Of a stretch of DNA of 19,517 nt, positions 8,763 through 18,653 are shown in pieces. Within the stretch, counting starts at the first letter, position 1. Every line of letters starts with the position of its first letter. The stretch is taken from positions 1 to 19,517 of the forward strand of contig MSJH02000213.1 in assembly GCA_001931875.2 (NCBI GenBank), given 5' to 3'. A program made the translations under genes and the position numbers. Source of the DNA: Byssochlamys sp. IMV 00236. Taxonomy: Eukaryota > Ascomycota > Eurotiomycetes > Eurotiales > Thermoascaceae. Under the pieces are notes generated by a model. It ran no database searches. It was not told where the DNA came from and saw only the letters and a list, made by a program, of their open reading frames with translations.

Positions 8763-10525
8763 ATGACAGGTCCTCTTGGCCTTACTCAAGCTGTTGGCGC
8801 AACTAAACAAGCCAATGGTCGTTATTCTATTGTCTTTCAAGGTGGCAGTCTCAAGATTGGTGACACGGATGGTATCACATTGTTTGATTTGCTGTTTACT
8901 GAAAAATACAGCAAGAAGAACCCAGATCAGATAGCCTTTGCCGAAGCAAGTAATCCCAAGAATCATATTACATATGGACAGTTTAAAGAAGACGTATTAA
9001 AGTGTGCTGCTGATCTTCGATATGAATATGGTATTCAACATGGTGATGTTATCGCTCTCTGCTCTCCTAATAACTTGCAGTATCCTGTATTATTCTTTGC
9101 GGTCATTGCAGCAGGTAAAAACATTTCACTATAAAGTAAGTTCTTTTTCTCTAATATACATGTGTAGGTGGTATTGTTAGCTCAATTCTTCATACGACCA
9201 ATACATCTGAAGAAGAGATATACCAAAACATTTGTAGTTCTAAACCAAAGTTCATAATCATGCATCATTCCCTGATGAAAGTCGCTCTTGACTATGCTAA
9301 AAGAACAGGATTGCCTGAGGCAAGTGTCTTGATGGTTACTTCATGTGTCTGCAATGAATCTTGTGATTATGCCCATAGACCCACCGTAGATACCACTCTT
9401 TTTTCAAGAGGAAAATTGGATCAACCCTACCCGTACACCAGACACGATCTTGTCAATACTCCCTGTTGCTTTTATTATAGTTCAGGCACGACTGGTCAAA
9501 GCAAGGTCATCATGATCACACAGAGCTCTCTTGTACATTGCTTCCTCAATACAGCAGATCGAGCTAGTCCCTTAAAAGCTTTGGCAATCTCTTTCTTTAG
9601 CTTTACTAGTAGCTTTGTTTATTATTTAATTGGCGGTGTCTTCTTTGGATTTACAGCATGTATTGTTGAAGACTTTCAAACTTCAGCAGAGGAAATATGT
9701 AAGCTGATTGAAGGCTTGGGTATCAACTGTATGATCGTTCCTCCATACATCATTTCAATTCTGATAAAGCAACAGGATATATGCCGCAACTATGACCTTT
9801 CTTCCCTGCTTCGAGTAGATGTCAGTGGTGCCTTTATTGATGTAAATACTATCAATCGTGTAAGAGAAGAGCTGGGAATACCCATCATGAATACATACGG
9901 TATGTCAGAATGCTTTAGTATTTTTCAATCATGCGTGGGGTACACGCTTGCAGGATCAACTGGTAGCTTACGTCCTGGGGTACTTGCTCGTATTGTAGAT
10001 GGAAACGGTAACGATTTACCTATTGGTCATGAAGGCGAATTACGTGTAAAGAGTCGTGCAATGACCCTTGGCTACTATAACAACCCAGAAGAATCAGCTG
10101 CACTATTTGACGAACAAGGTTACTTGAAAACGAGGGATATATTCAAAGTAGACAAGGATGGGCTCTTTTACTACGTTTCTCGCATGAAGGACATGATCAA
10201 GTCTCGATTCACGACTTTCTTTCCTCAAGAAATTGAGCAAATCCTCATTCAGCACCCCTTGGTTATCGACTGCGCAGTCATTGGTGTCTACTCCGAAGAA
10301 GAAATGGCTGAATTGCCCAATGCATATGTTATCTTACGTGATGTAGATAAACATAACTTGTTGAAGGAGGTTCAAGATTATGCGAACTCTCAGCTTCCTG
10401 AATACAAATGGCTCCATGGCGTCATTGAAGTACAGTGTCTTCCAAGAACCGGATCTGGTAAAGTACAACGTTTCAAGCTTCAAAGAATGGTTGCAAGAAA
10501 TGAAATATCCTTATTGCATGGTTGA
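8763..10525 (+). CDS. AMP-binding acyl-CoA ligase (4-coumarate/long-chain acyl-CoA ligase-like)
   Basis: Two exons (8763-9114, 9168-10525) with a 53-nt phase-1 intron give 569 aa, full length for the adenylate-forming (ANL) family. Motifs in order: P-loop YYSSGTTGQSK (220-230), NTYGMSE (359-365), GYLKTRD (435-441) where most members have TGD, SRMKDMIKSR (about 455-464) with the hinge Lys/Arg region, and PRTGSGKVQR near the end with catalytic Lys at about 549. These enzymes activate a carboxylic acid with ATP to an acyl-adenylate, then transfer it to CoA. The substrate (fatty, aromatic or other) cannot be read from sequence. Joining at the intron gives VIAAGGIVSSILHTTNTSEE, the normal family block after the first core. 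The C-terminus (LLHG) is not an obvious peroxisomal SKL-type signal, so the location is open. Confidence 0.92.
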
Positions 10526-10552
10526 TTTCTTACCCTCTTCATTGCTTGATTA

Positions 10553-10558
10553 AATAAA
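10553..10558 (+). terminator. Candidate poly(A) signal of the acyl-CoA ligase gene
   Basis: AATAAA starts 28 bp after the stop codon, in the expected place for polyadenylation. Confidence 0.5.
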
Positions 10559-10936
10559 GGATACTCATTATTATAGCTTATTCTTCTGCGAAGTTGCTTG
10601 AGTTTGCCAAAAGGGCTCTTTCAATCATTTCCATTGTATACAATTACAACAATGCTTCCATCACCTTGGATCGTGCGTCAAAGAGATTGTTAGATATTCT
10701 GGTTCTATTCCTGTTTGGTTGTCATTCTAATCTTTATCAGCTTGTTAAGGAATAGATCAGATACTCGTGTCAATTTGGTCAAGACTGGATTAGTTATTCA
10801 AAGTCCTTCTTTTGGGAGTGTTGTTCTAAATGAATGGAAGCTTTCTCTGGTTCGATTTGTGGTTTGAATACTCATTTCATCTGTAAACTCTTTTTATTCT
10901 TAGGATAGTCCCATTCTAGTTGATACGCCAATGTAA
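10558..10936 (+). pseudogene. Spliced coding remnant, family unknown
   Basis: A frame with no start codon is open from 10558 to TAG at 10753-10755 (includes AYSSAKLLEFAKRALS and LDRASKRLLDILV). A second frame, offset by one, is open from about 10760 (DTRVNLVKTGLVIQSPSFGS). It runs to a plausible 42-nt intron (10862-10903, GTTTGA...TTCTTAG), after which DSPILVDTPM ends at TAA 10934-10936. This looks like the last exons of a gene broken by a frameshift and lacking its 5' part. No domain is recognised. It lies wholly between the ligase and the 2-oxoglutarate dehydrogenase promoter, and may be the end of a degraded mobile or repetitive gene. Confidence 0.38.
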
Positions 10937-11245
10937 AGCGCTTCTTGTTTACGTTGACTAACTACTTCCTTCAAGTGTGTCTTAATCAAGAGTGGGTGTT
11001 CGGGGAAACTTATTTCACGTAAATCGGCGAAATAAGGACACTCTGCAAAACATCCTTGGGTATACGTCACGGAAAAAAATTAATTTTTTTTTTAAATATG
11101 CTTATTCTAATTCCGATACTTCCCTGCTTTTTTCCTCTTTTAAGCTACCCCACATAACATTCACCCAGTTCTACCTTATAAATATATATAACAGCCCCCC
11201 TTTTATATATATATTTATATCCTTTGAATAATCAACCTTTAGAAA
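10937..11245 (+). promoter_or_regulatory. Promoter region of the 2-oxoglutarate dehydrogenase gene
   Basis: It contains an 8-bp inverted repeat (CTTATTTC 11009-11016 and GAAATAAG 11029-11036, 12-nt spacer), a T-rich tract (about 11080-11095), and a TATAAATATATATAA element (11177-11191) about 55 bp before the ATG. A second TA-rich run follows at about 11202-11220. A short reading frame across this region has no coding character. Confidence 0.5.
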
Positions 11246-14200
11246 ATGTATCGCCTCTCAACGCTTTCTAAAGTGTCTAGAACACTTAGACCTTCTGTCG
11301 TCCCCAAGCTTAAACAATCAGTTATCCGCACCTCTGTCGCATCTTTCCACACTACACGATCTCGCTATGCAGCACCCGAAAGCAGCGATGGTTTCTTACA
11401 CGGAAGCTCTGCCAACTATATTGAGGAAATGTATGAAGCTTGGTTGAAGGACCCTTCTTCAGTCCACTTATCTTGGCAAGTCTATTTCAAAAACATGGCT
11501 AATGGCGTCGCTCCCGGTCAAGCCTATACTCCTCCTCCTACTCTTGTTCCTTCTGCTAGTGCTCGTTTACCTGTCTTGCCCGGTGATGGCATCACTGGCG
11601 CTGGTTCTTCTGAAGTGATTGATCACATGAAGATTCAACTCTTGGTTAGAGCTTACCAAGTCCGTGGTCACCATATTGCCAATTTGGATCCCCTCGGTAT
11701 CCAGCATGCTGATCTTGATGCCAGTACTCCTCCCGAGTTGGAATACAGCTTCTATGGTTTCAAGGATAGCGATCTTGACAGAACTTTCACCATTGGTCCT
11801 GGTATCTTGCCTGCTTTCACCCGTAATGGCAGCACTAGCCTTACTCTTCGTGAAATCATCAACCATCTGAAGAAGATTTACTGTAAGTATTCATTCTACC
11901 TCGGGAACCTCTCGTGTGTGTGTGGGAGAGAGGGGGCCTTAAGGGAATTGACAGGATCTGAGTTCTAATTGTATTATTTCATAGGTGGCTCAATTGGTGT
12001 CGAATACATCCATATCCCTGACCGTGCTCAATGTGATTGGATTCGTGAACGCATTGAAAATGCTCAACCATACAAGTACAGCGTCGAGGAAAAGCGTGTC
12101 ATTTTCGACCGTTTGACTTGGTCTGACAGTTTTGAACGTTTCGTTGCTTCCAAGTATCCCTCTGAGAAGCGTTTTGGTCTTGAAGGTGGTGAAACTTTAA
12201 TCCCCGGTATGAAGGCTATGGTAAGTACATCTTAAAAAGAGAAAGATTCATACTGATCATGTCATAGATTGACCGTGCTGTCGATAACGGTGTTGAATCT
12301 ATTGTTATTGGTATGCCCCATCGTGGTCGTTTGAACGTTTTGTCCAATGTCGTTCGCAAGCCTAATGAATCCATTTTCTGTGAATTCAGTGGTGCCATCG
12401 AACCCTCTGAGGAAGGATCCGGTGATGTCAAGTACCATCTTGGCATGAACTACGTCCGTCCTACTCCCTCTGGCAAGCGTGTCCACCTTTCTTTGGTTGC
12501 TAACCCCTCTCACTTGGAAGCCGTTGATCCTGTCGTTCTCGGTAAGACTCGCGCCCTTCAATTCTACGGAAATGATCCCAACGGAGAAAAGGCCATGGCT
12601 GTCTTGATTCACGGTGATGCCGCCTTTGCCGGTCAAGGTATTGTTTACGAAACTATGGGTTTCCATGATCTTCCTTCTTACTCCACTGGTGGTACTATTC
12701 ACGTCGTTGTCAACAACCAAATCGGTTTCACTACCGACCCCCGTTACGGCCGTTCCACTCCTTACTGTACAGATATTGCCAAGTCCATCAATGCTCCCGT
12801 CTTCCACGTAAATGGTGATGATGCCGAAGCTGTAACTTATGTCATGCAATTGGCTGCTGACTGGCGTCAAACTTTCCACAGAGATGTTGTCATTGACTTG
12901 GTCTGCTACCGTAAACACGGCCACAACGAAACCGATCAGCCCATGTTTACCCAACCTCGCATGTACGAAGCTATTGGCAAGCAAGTCCCCGTTGCTAAGA
13001 AATACGAAGAGCAATTGAAAAAGGAAGGATCCCTTACCGAAGATGACATTCAAGCCAACAAGAAGCGTGTTTGGGACATACTTGAAGAAAGCTACTCTCG
13101 CAGCAAGGACTACAAGCCCAAGTCAAGTGAGTGGTTGTCCAGCTCATGGCCTGGATTCAAGTCACCCAAGGAATTGGCTGAAGAAATCTTACCTCACCAT
13201 CCTACCGGTGTTCCTCTTGAAACCCTCCAGACTGTTGGAAAGGCCTTGACGACACTTCCTCACAACTTTAACGTTCACCGTAACTTGAAGCGTATCCTTC
13301 AAAACCGTGAAAAGGCATTGGAAGAAGGTAAGGGTATTGACTGGGCCACTGCCGAATCCTTGGCTTGGGGTACTCTTCTTACTGAAGGCAAGCATGTCCG
13401 TGTTTCCGGCCAAGATGTCGAACGTGGTACCTTCTCTCAACGTCACGCTGTTCTCCACGACCAAAAGAATGGCTCCAAGCACACTCTTTTGAACAACATC
13501 AGCCCTGAACAAGGCGTCCTTTCTATCTCCAACTCTTCCTTGTCCGAATACGGTGTTCTTGGTTTCGAATTAGGCTATTCCCTCGTCAACCCTGATTCTC
13601 TTGTTGTCTGGGAAGCCCAATTCGGTGACTTTGCCAACACAGCTCAAGTCATCATTGACCAATTCTTGGCTGCTGGTGAACAAAAGTGGCTCCAACGCTC
13701 CGGTCTGGTCTTATCTTTGCCTCACGGTTATGATGGTCAAGGTCCTGAACACTCCTCTGCCAGAATTGAACGTTATCTTCAATTGTGTGACGACTACCCC
13801 TACACTTACCCATCTCCCGAGAAGTTGGAAAGACAACACCAAGACTGTAACATGCAGGTCGTTTATCCTTCCACTCCTGCCCAATACTTCCACGTCTTGC
13901 GTCGTCAAATCTGCCGTCAATTCCGTAAGCCTTTGATCTTACCCTTCTCCAAATCCTTGCTCCGTCACCCTCTCGTCAAGTCTGATCTCTCTGAACTCAC
14001 TGGTGAGACTCACTTCCAACTCTACTTGCCTGAAGAGCACCCTGACACACTTGTTGAACCTGAAAAGATCAGAAAGCACGTCTTGTGTACCGGCCAAGTT
14101 TACTATGCTCTCTTGAAGGCTCGTGAACAAAACAAGATCAATGATGTTGCCATTTCACGTGTTGAACAGTTGAACCCCTTCCCTTACGAACAAGTTAAGC

Positions 14201-14439
14201 AACATGCTGATAAGTATCCTAATGCCGAGATCGTCTGGTGTCAAGAAGAACCTTTGAACATGGGTGCATGGCAACACGTCCAACCTCGTATCGCCACTTC
14301 CTTATCTCAGACTCAACACCATGCCGGTAAGACACCTGTCTACGTTGGTCGTCCACCTTCCGCCTCTGTTGCCACTGGTAACAAGAAGCAACACGTTCAA
14401 CAAGAACAAGAACTCTTGAGCAAAGCTTTGGAAAATTAA
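11246..14439 (+). CDS. 2-oxoglutarate dehydrogenase E1 component, mitochondrial
   Basis: Three exons (11246-11882, 11985-12220, 12268-14439) with introns of 102 and 47 nt give 1014 aa, normal full length. It is the thiamine-diphosphate E1 of the 2-oxoglutarate dehydrogenase complex, decarboxylating 2-oxoglutarate in the TCA cycle in the mitochondrial matrix. Residues 1-45 form a basic, Ser/Thr-rich presequence without acidic residues ([16 protein letters not shown]...), then the E1 N-terminal segment ([21 protein letters not shown]). Splicing at intron 1 restores [15 protein letters not shown]. Key blocks are [10 protein letters not shown] (306-315), HPHLEA-like [10 protein letters not shown], the GDAAFAGQG (407-415) to NNQIGFT (440-446) ThDP/metal region, and the transketolase-type pyrimidine domain ([25 protein letters not shown]). 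Codons are strongly biased towards C-ending forms compared with neighbouring genes, which suggests high expression. E2 and E3 genes are not in the window. Confidence 0.97.
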
Positions 14440-14485
14440 ATGAAATTTGCATATTAGATCATCAACGAATTTTTTTGGAAACAAT

Positions 14486-14491
14486 AATAAA
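14486..14491 (+). terminator. Candidate poly(A) signal of 2-oxoglutarate dehydrogenase
   Basis: AATAAA starts 47 bp after the stop codon. Confidence 0.5.
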
Positions 14492-14715
14492 ACATAATTG
14501 TCAATAGTATTAATTCAGTTCTTTTTGTACAATGTTTGACTATGTGATACATACAACATTTTCTGTGTGGTGAACAGCAAAGAAAGCCATACAAAAGGAT
14601 GATCTTTAAATGTCACTCTAGCTTTAGGATGTATAGTCACTGTGTTAGAAATGTAACTGTGGTAATGTGGTCCGCATCTACTTGTTGACTTTGAATGTCT
14701 AGTTTGTCATCCAAA

Positions 14716-14735
14716 GAAGAGAGAGAGAGAGAGAA
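14716..14735. repeat. (GA)n microsatellite
   Basis: A simple dinucleotide run of about 20 bp in intergenic DNA. Similar GA/TC runs occur at about 8400-8415 and about 16288-16298, so short purine dinucleotide tracts are common in the spacers of this region. Confidence 0.75.
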
Positions 14736-15393
14736 CATCAGCAGTGAGCATGAATAAAGGCAGATCGAAACTTGGATCATGAAAAAGAGGAAAAGAAAAT
14801 ACTTTTCACAAATGAACAAAAATCACTTCATCTTGCCCTGAGTACATTTGTTTTGCTAGAATGATCTAGGAAAGAGGAATATTTTACTGCAATCAAATTT
14901 GATCAAGCTACCGTATTTCTATATATGTTTCTTAAAATATTTTTCTTTTTGACAGAGTATCTAAGGATATTCTAAAGAGCTTGAATTAGGATATATTGAC
15001 TAACTTGCTATTTGTTTATAACTTCCTCACTGTCTCGTTTTCATAAAATAACATCCTCATCATTGAACCATAGCAAAAAGTGCTGAGAGAAGTTCAACCA
15101 ATAAAAGCTAGCTCAACTTTTGACATACTTGATCTTGTTGATTTTAAACTGAGATAGAGAGAAGGGGGAAGAATGGATTGCATGAATACGGAGATTTCTT
15201 GAAGGCACCTTTATCAAGTGCGCTTACGAAAAGGGAGAACACATTTATGCATGCAATGACGCAAACTAAGAATAGATTTATTTACAACTTGCCTGAGCAG
15301 TATATAATTCGCTTTATTTTTTCTATTTTTACTTTTTTCTCTTTCTTTTTCCAATTCTTCAACTAATACAAAAAAACATTCTGAAAATAAAAA

Positions 15394-16131
15394 ATGGTAA
15401 CAATAAACAGAGTCTATCTCTTGTGCAACTTTTGCTGATCTTTAATAGACTAATTCTACTACTTCCACTACTGCCTCTATTGAAGTCAAAGACTACACCA
15501 TCTCTCAAGCTGAAATCAATCATTTTAAGGAAAAATATGAATCCATCTCTGGTGGTCACGGTATCACGGTTGAAATACTGAAAGAACTTTACAGAATTGC
15601 TCAAGTAGAAATTCCCGATGAACAAGAGCTTCATGCCCAGGTAATGTTTATGTGTCTGCCCTCTCCCCCCTTGAAGTCGTGTATAAATTTACGACTCTAT
15701 TATCAATAGATTAGGGCTGCTGACTCAAAGGGTCATGGTAAAGTTGGCTATGGTGACTTTTTAAACGTCATGAAAAAGGTAAGGGATGACAATGTACAAA
15801 TAGAAGGGTTTATTCTTAAATCCACATTCATAGCAATATCAAATCAATGCTGAAGAAGGTGCTTCCAAGGTATTCCAATTGCTTGATACAGATAACGATG
15901 GTCTGATCGGTGGTGATGACCTGAAGCGTGGTGTTGCTTTGTTTGGTGATAATGTGTCGGCTGAAGAAATTCGAGAAATGCTCTATTCTGCAGATATTGA
16001 TGGAGATGGATTGATCAGTTATGAAGAGTTTTTAAAGATTATGGTAAAAGCATAAAAGGACATAAAAATAAAGACTGATCTTTTTATTTGTTTTATAGAC
16101 GCCCTGTAAAGTAAACGGACAAACCATTTAA
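15394..16131 (+). CDS. EF-hand calcium-binding protein (calmodulin/troponin C-like)
   Basis: Five exons: 15394-15396 (ATG alone), 15449-15640, 15710-15778, 15834-16043 and 16099-16131, with introns of 52, 69, 55 and 55 nt, all phase 0; 168 aa. If the last intron is retained the protein ends after MVKA at 16055 (161 aa) instead of in TPCKVNGQTI. Two C-terminal EF loops look functional: 106-117 (DTDNDGLIGGDD, ending in Asp) and 142-153 (DIDGDGLISYEE, canonical). The two N-terminal hands are degenerate: SGGHGITVEIL around 35-45 and DSKGHGKVGYGD at 70-81, which keeps few ligands. The first 15 residues are Ser/Thr-rich. It is presumably a cytoplasmic or spindle-pole calcium sensor; calmodulin, centrin or another family member cannot be decided. 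No signal or membrane segment is seen. No single reading frame spans the gene; I found it by joining splice sites. Confidence 0.85.
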
Positions 16132-16439
16132 CATAAGTCTTTTTTGAATAAAACAAACACTTTGAGAGTTCGAATTAGTGATATGACTTTATCTTCTTGC
16201 TGCCGGCAATTTCTAAATATGCAAACTGAAACTTCCCGATATCATATAGATTTTACATAAATCATTTCAAAAAATATATGCATCAAAAGAGAGAGAGAAA
16301 ATAACAATGATATGTGAACGGTAAAGTGAACCTTAAATGAACGATGACCACACCCCCTTATCGTCTTTATTTTGTCGATCTTCTTTACTTTTTAACACAC
16401 ACTAATGTTTTATTGGAACAGACTTTTTATATATATATC
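16132..16439. other. Spacer between convergent EF-hand and PEPCK genes
   Basis: 308 bp, AT-rich, with a candidate AATAAA for the EF-hand gene at 16147-16152 and short GA and TA runs. It holds both 3' untranslated regions. I see no gene or RNA in it. Confidence 0.5.
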
Positions 16440-18404
16440 TTAAAGGACAGGACCAGCGTTACAAGTTTCAACACTAGCTTCGTCCTTGAATATCTTGAAG
16501 TTATCAACAAACATCTCTGCGACTTGACGGAGAGATTTATTAAACTCATCAGCAGAAGATTGCCAAGCCTTTCTGGGATGAAGCAGATCGTCAGGGACAC
16601 CTTCGACTCGCTTGGGAATGGCCAAGTTGAATACTTCATAGGTTTCAAACTCTCCTTGAGCCAAGGTTCCGTTGTGAATTGCGTCCAGAATAGCTCGAGT
16701 GTATTTGAGAGGACAGCGTTTTCCGCCATTCTTGGCAGAGTTGCCGACCCATCCAGTATTGATTAACCAGGCATCAGCTGCATGTTTGCTCATCTTTTCA
16801 GCCAACATGGTCGCATATTTTTGAGGATGGAGAACCAAGAAGGGAGAACCGAAACAGGCACTAAAGGTAGGCGTGGGTTCAACGATACCGTCTTCGGTAC
16901 CTGCTACCTTGGTTGTATAACCAGAGATAAAGTGATACATAACTTGGCTAGGCGTCAACTTGGATACAGGAGGGAACACACCAAAGGCATCACAGGTAAG
17001 TAAGATGATGTTCTTGGGATGACCGCCAATGCAAGGAATCTTTGCGTTAGGGATGTAGTCTAGTAAGAGTTATTGATATGCATATACAATAAGTAATAAG
17101 TAATATATTACCGATTGGATAAGCGCAACGTGTATTCTCAGTCAAGAAATCGTCAGCATAATCAACTTCACGTGTTTCCTCGTTAAGCACAACATTTTCA
17201 AGAACAGAACCAAAGCGAACGGCGTTGTAGATCTCAGGTTCCTTTTCAGGCGACAAGTCAATACATTTTGCGTAGCAGCCACCTTCGATATTGAAGATGC
17301 CTGTGTCACTCCAGCAGTGTTCATCGTCACCGATCAATCGACGTTTAGGGTCAGCACTTAAAGTTGTCTTACCGGTGCCTTTGGGTAAAACATATCGTGA
17401 GTTTAACTATGCATAAATTGATTGTTTGTGGGTTTTACCTGATAAACCGAAAAAGAGAGACACATCACCATCAGGACCTTCATTAGCAGAAGAATGAAGA
17501 GAAAGAACACCTGCCTTGGGCATCAGATAGTGCATCACGGTGAAGACCTATTTTTATATATAAGAAAAAAGACTAGCCTGTAACCGGTTTAGTTACCCCC
17601 TTTTTCATTTCTCCGGCATATTCAGTACCGAGGATAACCATTTCATGACGCTTAAAGTTAATTGAAACAGAAGTAGTTGAGGTCATGCCCGTAGTGTATC
17701 TGTTGGCTAATATAAAGACACACAGTTAGTTATGCATATATTACCACACACACGCGTAAAGTATTTGTTTGTTTATTTATTTACCTGGAAATTCACCGGC
17801 GTTAAAAATCGTGAAATCAGGAGTGCCAAATTCTTCTAGTTCCTCCTCTGTAGGTCGAATAAGCATGTTACGCATAAACAGAATATGGTATGCTCTGGAT
17901 GCAATCACACGAATCTTCTTACGATACTTTGGATCCCAACCAGCAAAGCCATCAAAGACGTAAAGACGAGGATGCGTGTTTAAGTAGTCGATTGCTCTTT
18001 CACGGTTAATCAAAAAGACACGCTCGGTCATGCTTGTGTTGACTGGACCCCACCATATGTCCTTTTTCGTGAGTTCTTCTTCAACAATTCTCTTATCCTT
18101 AGGGCTTCTGCCTGTCTTCTTTCCCGAGTATGAGCATAAGGCACCTGTAGAAGATATGACTGTGCCCATTTCGTGAGTCAATGCTTCTTCGTACAATACT
18201 GCAACAGAGGGGTTATGCTTGATTGTGACCTAAACAAGTTTTATTGTTAAATATGTTTCTCAAATTCTCACTCTATCTAACCTTATCATAGTCGATACCA
18301 GCATGGTTATGTAAGTCCTCTTCTACCTTTGTATGTTGAGAAGGAGAAGCAGGACGAGAAGAACCAGGTCTACCAGGTGAGGAAGGGCGATGAGTAATTG
18401 TCAT
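16440..18404 (-). CDS. Phosphoenolpyruvate carboxykinase (ATP)
   Basis: Six exons (18404-18282, 18229-17785, 17706-17597, 17547-17439, 17378-17112, 17059-16440) with introns of 52, 78, 49, 60 and 52 nt give 557 aa, about family length. The enzyme converts oxaloacetate plus ATP to phosphoenolpyruvate and CO2, the committed step of gluconeogenesis, in the cytosol. Typical ATP-type PEPCK motifs are [15 protein letters not shown], the kinase P-loop GLSGTGKTT (260-268), DDEHCWSD just after it, and RCAYPI, then [24 protein letters not shown]. The P-loop is split by an intron after S262. Residues 1-41 are a Ser/Pro-rich leader ending HAGIDYDK, as in other fungal forms. Upstream lie TATAAG (18454-18459) and a CACGTG box (18472-18477). 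Expression is usually carbon-source controlled in fungi; here only the candidate sites are visible. Confidence 0.96.
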
Positions 18405-18500
18405 TTTTTGAATAAAAAGAAAGAGAAAAAGAGACGTGCATCAACCAGAACTACTTATAGTCGATTCAACGCACGTGATGCATTGGGAATATAAACAAAT
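18405..18500 (-). promoter_or_regulatory. PEPCK promoter with TATA and CACGTG box
   Basis: On the minus strand TATAAG (18454-18459) is 50 bp upstream of the PEPCK ATG, and a palindromic E-box CACGTG (18472-18477) lies just upstream of that. TGCATCA (18437-18443) and its reverse complement TGATGCA (18476-18482) flank the TATA region. E-boxes bind bHLH factors in fungi; which factor acts here is unknown. Confidence 0.45.
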
Positions 18501-18653
18501 TCTATTTAAATTATGATTTTTGTAGTAAAATTTACTAACCTGTATTCATAGTTGTCAATCAAGCTCATCTTTATATTTTTTGCATAATAAAAAGTGAGTC
18601 TCTGAAAAGCATATTTGCATGATGAGACTGAAATAGAGTGTTTCACGGGAACG

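Larger units (their letters stand above)
14440..15393. other. Intergenic, 954 bp, no gene seen
   Basis: It starts with the 3' end of the 2-oxoglutarate dehydrogenase gene, including AATAAA at 14486-14491. There is a (GA)n microsatellite at about 14716-14735. No long reading frame with protein-like composition and no tRNA-like structure was found. A TATATAA at 15301-15307 and T-rich sequence after it probably belong to the promoter of the EF-hand gene. Confidence 0.5.

Noticed and set aside
11883..11968. Extension of the 2-oxoglutarate dehydrogenase first exon to a stop at 11968
   Set aside because: This is read-through of a 102-nt intron; splicing at 11882/11985 restores [15 protein letters not shown].
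12262..13053. Long antisense reading frame (263 aa) opposite 2-oxoglutarate dehydrogenase
   Set aside because: It mirrors the codon-biased third exon of a clearly real enzyme; C-ending codons remove antisense stops. The translation has no recognisable domain.
16344..16766. Plus-strand frame of 140 aa opposite the end of PEPCK
   Set aside because: It is the shadow of the conserved last PEPCK exon and has no family resemblance.
11246..18404. A metabolic gene cluster linking 2-oxoglutarate dehydrogenase, the EF-hand gene and PEPCK
   Set aside because: The genes have separate promoters and mixed orientation, and these enzymes are not known to be clustered; proximity alone is not evidence.
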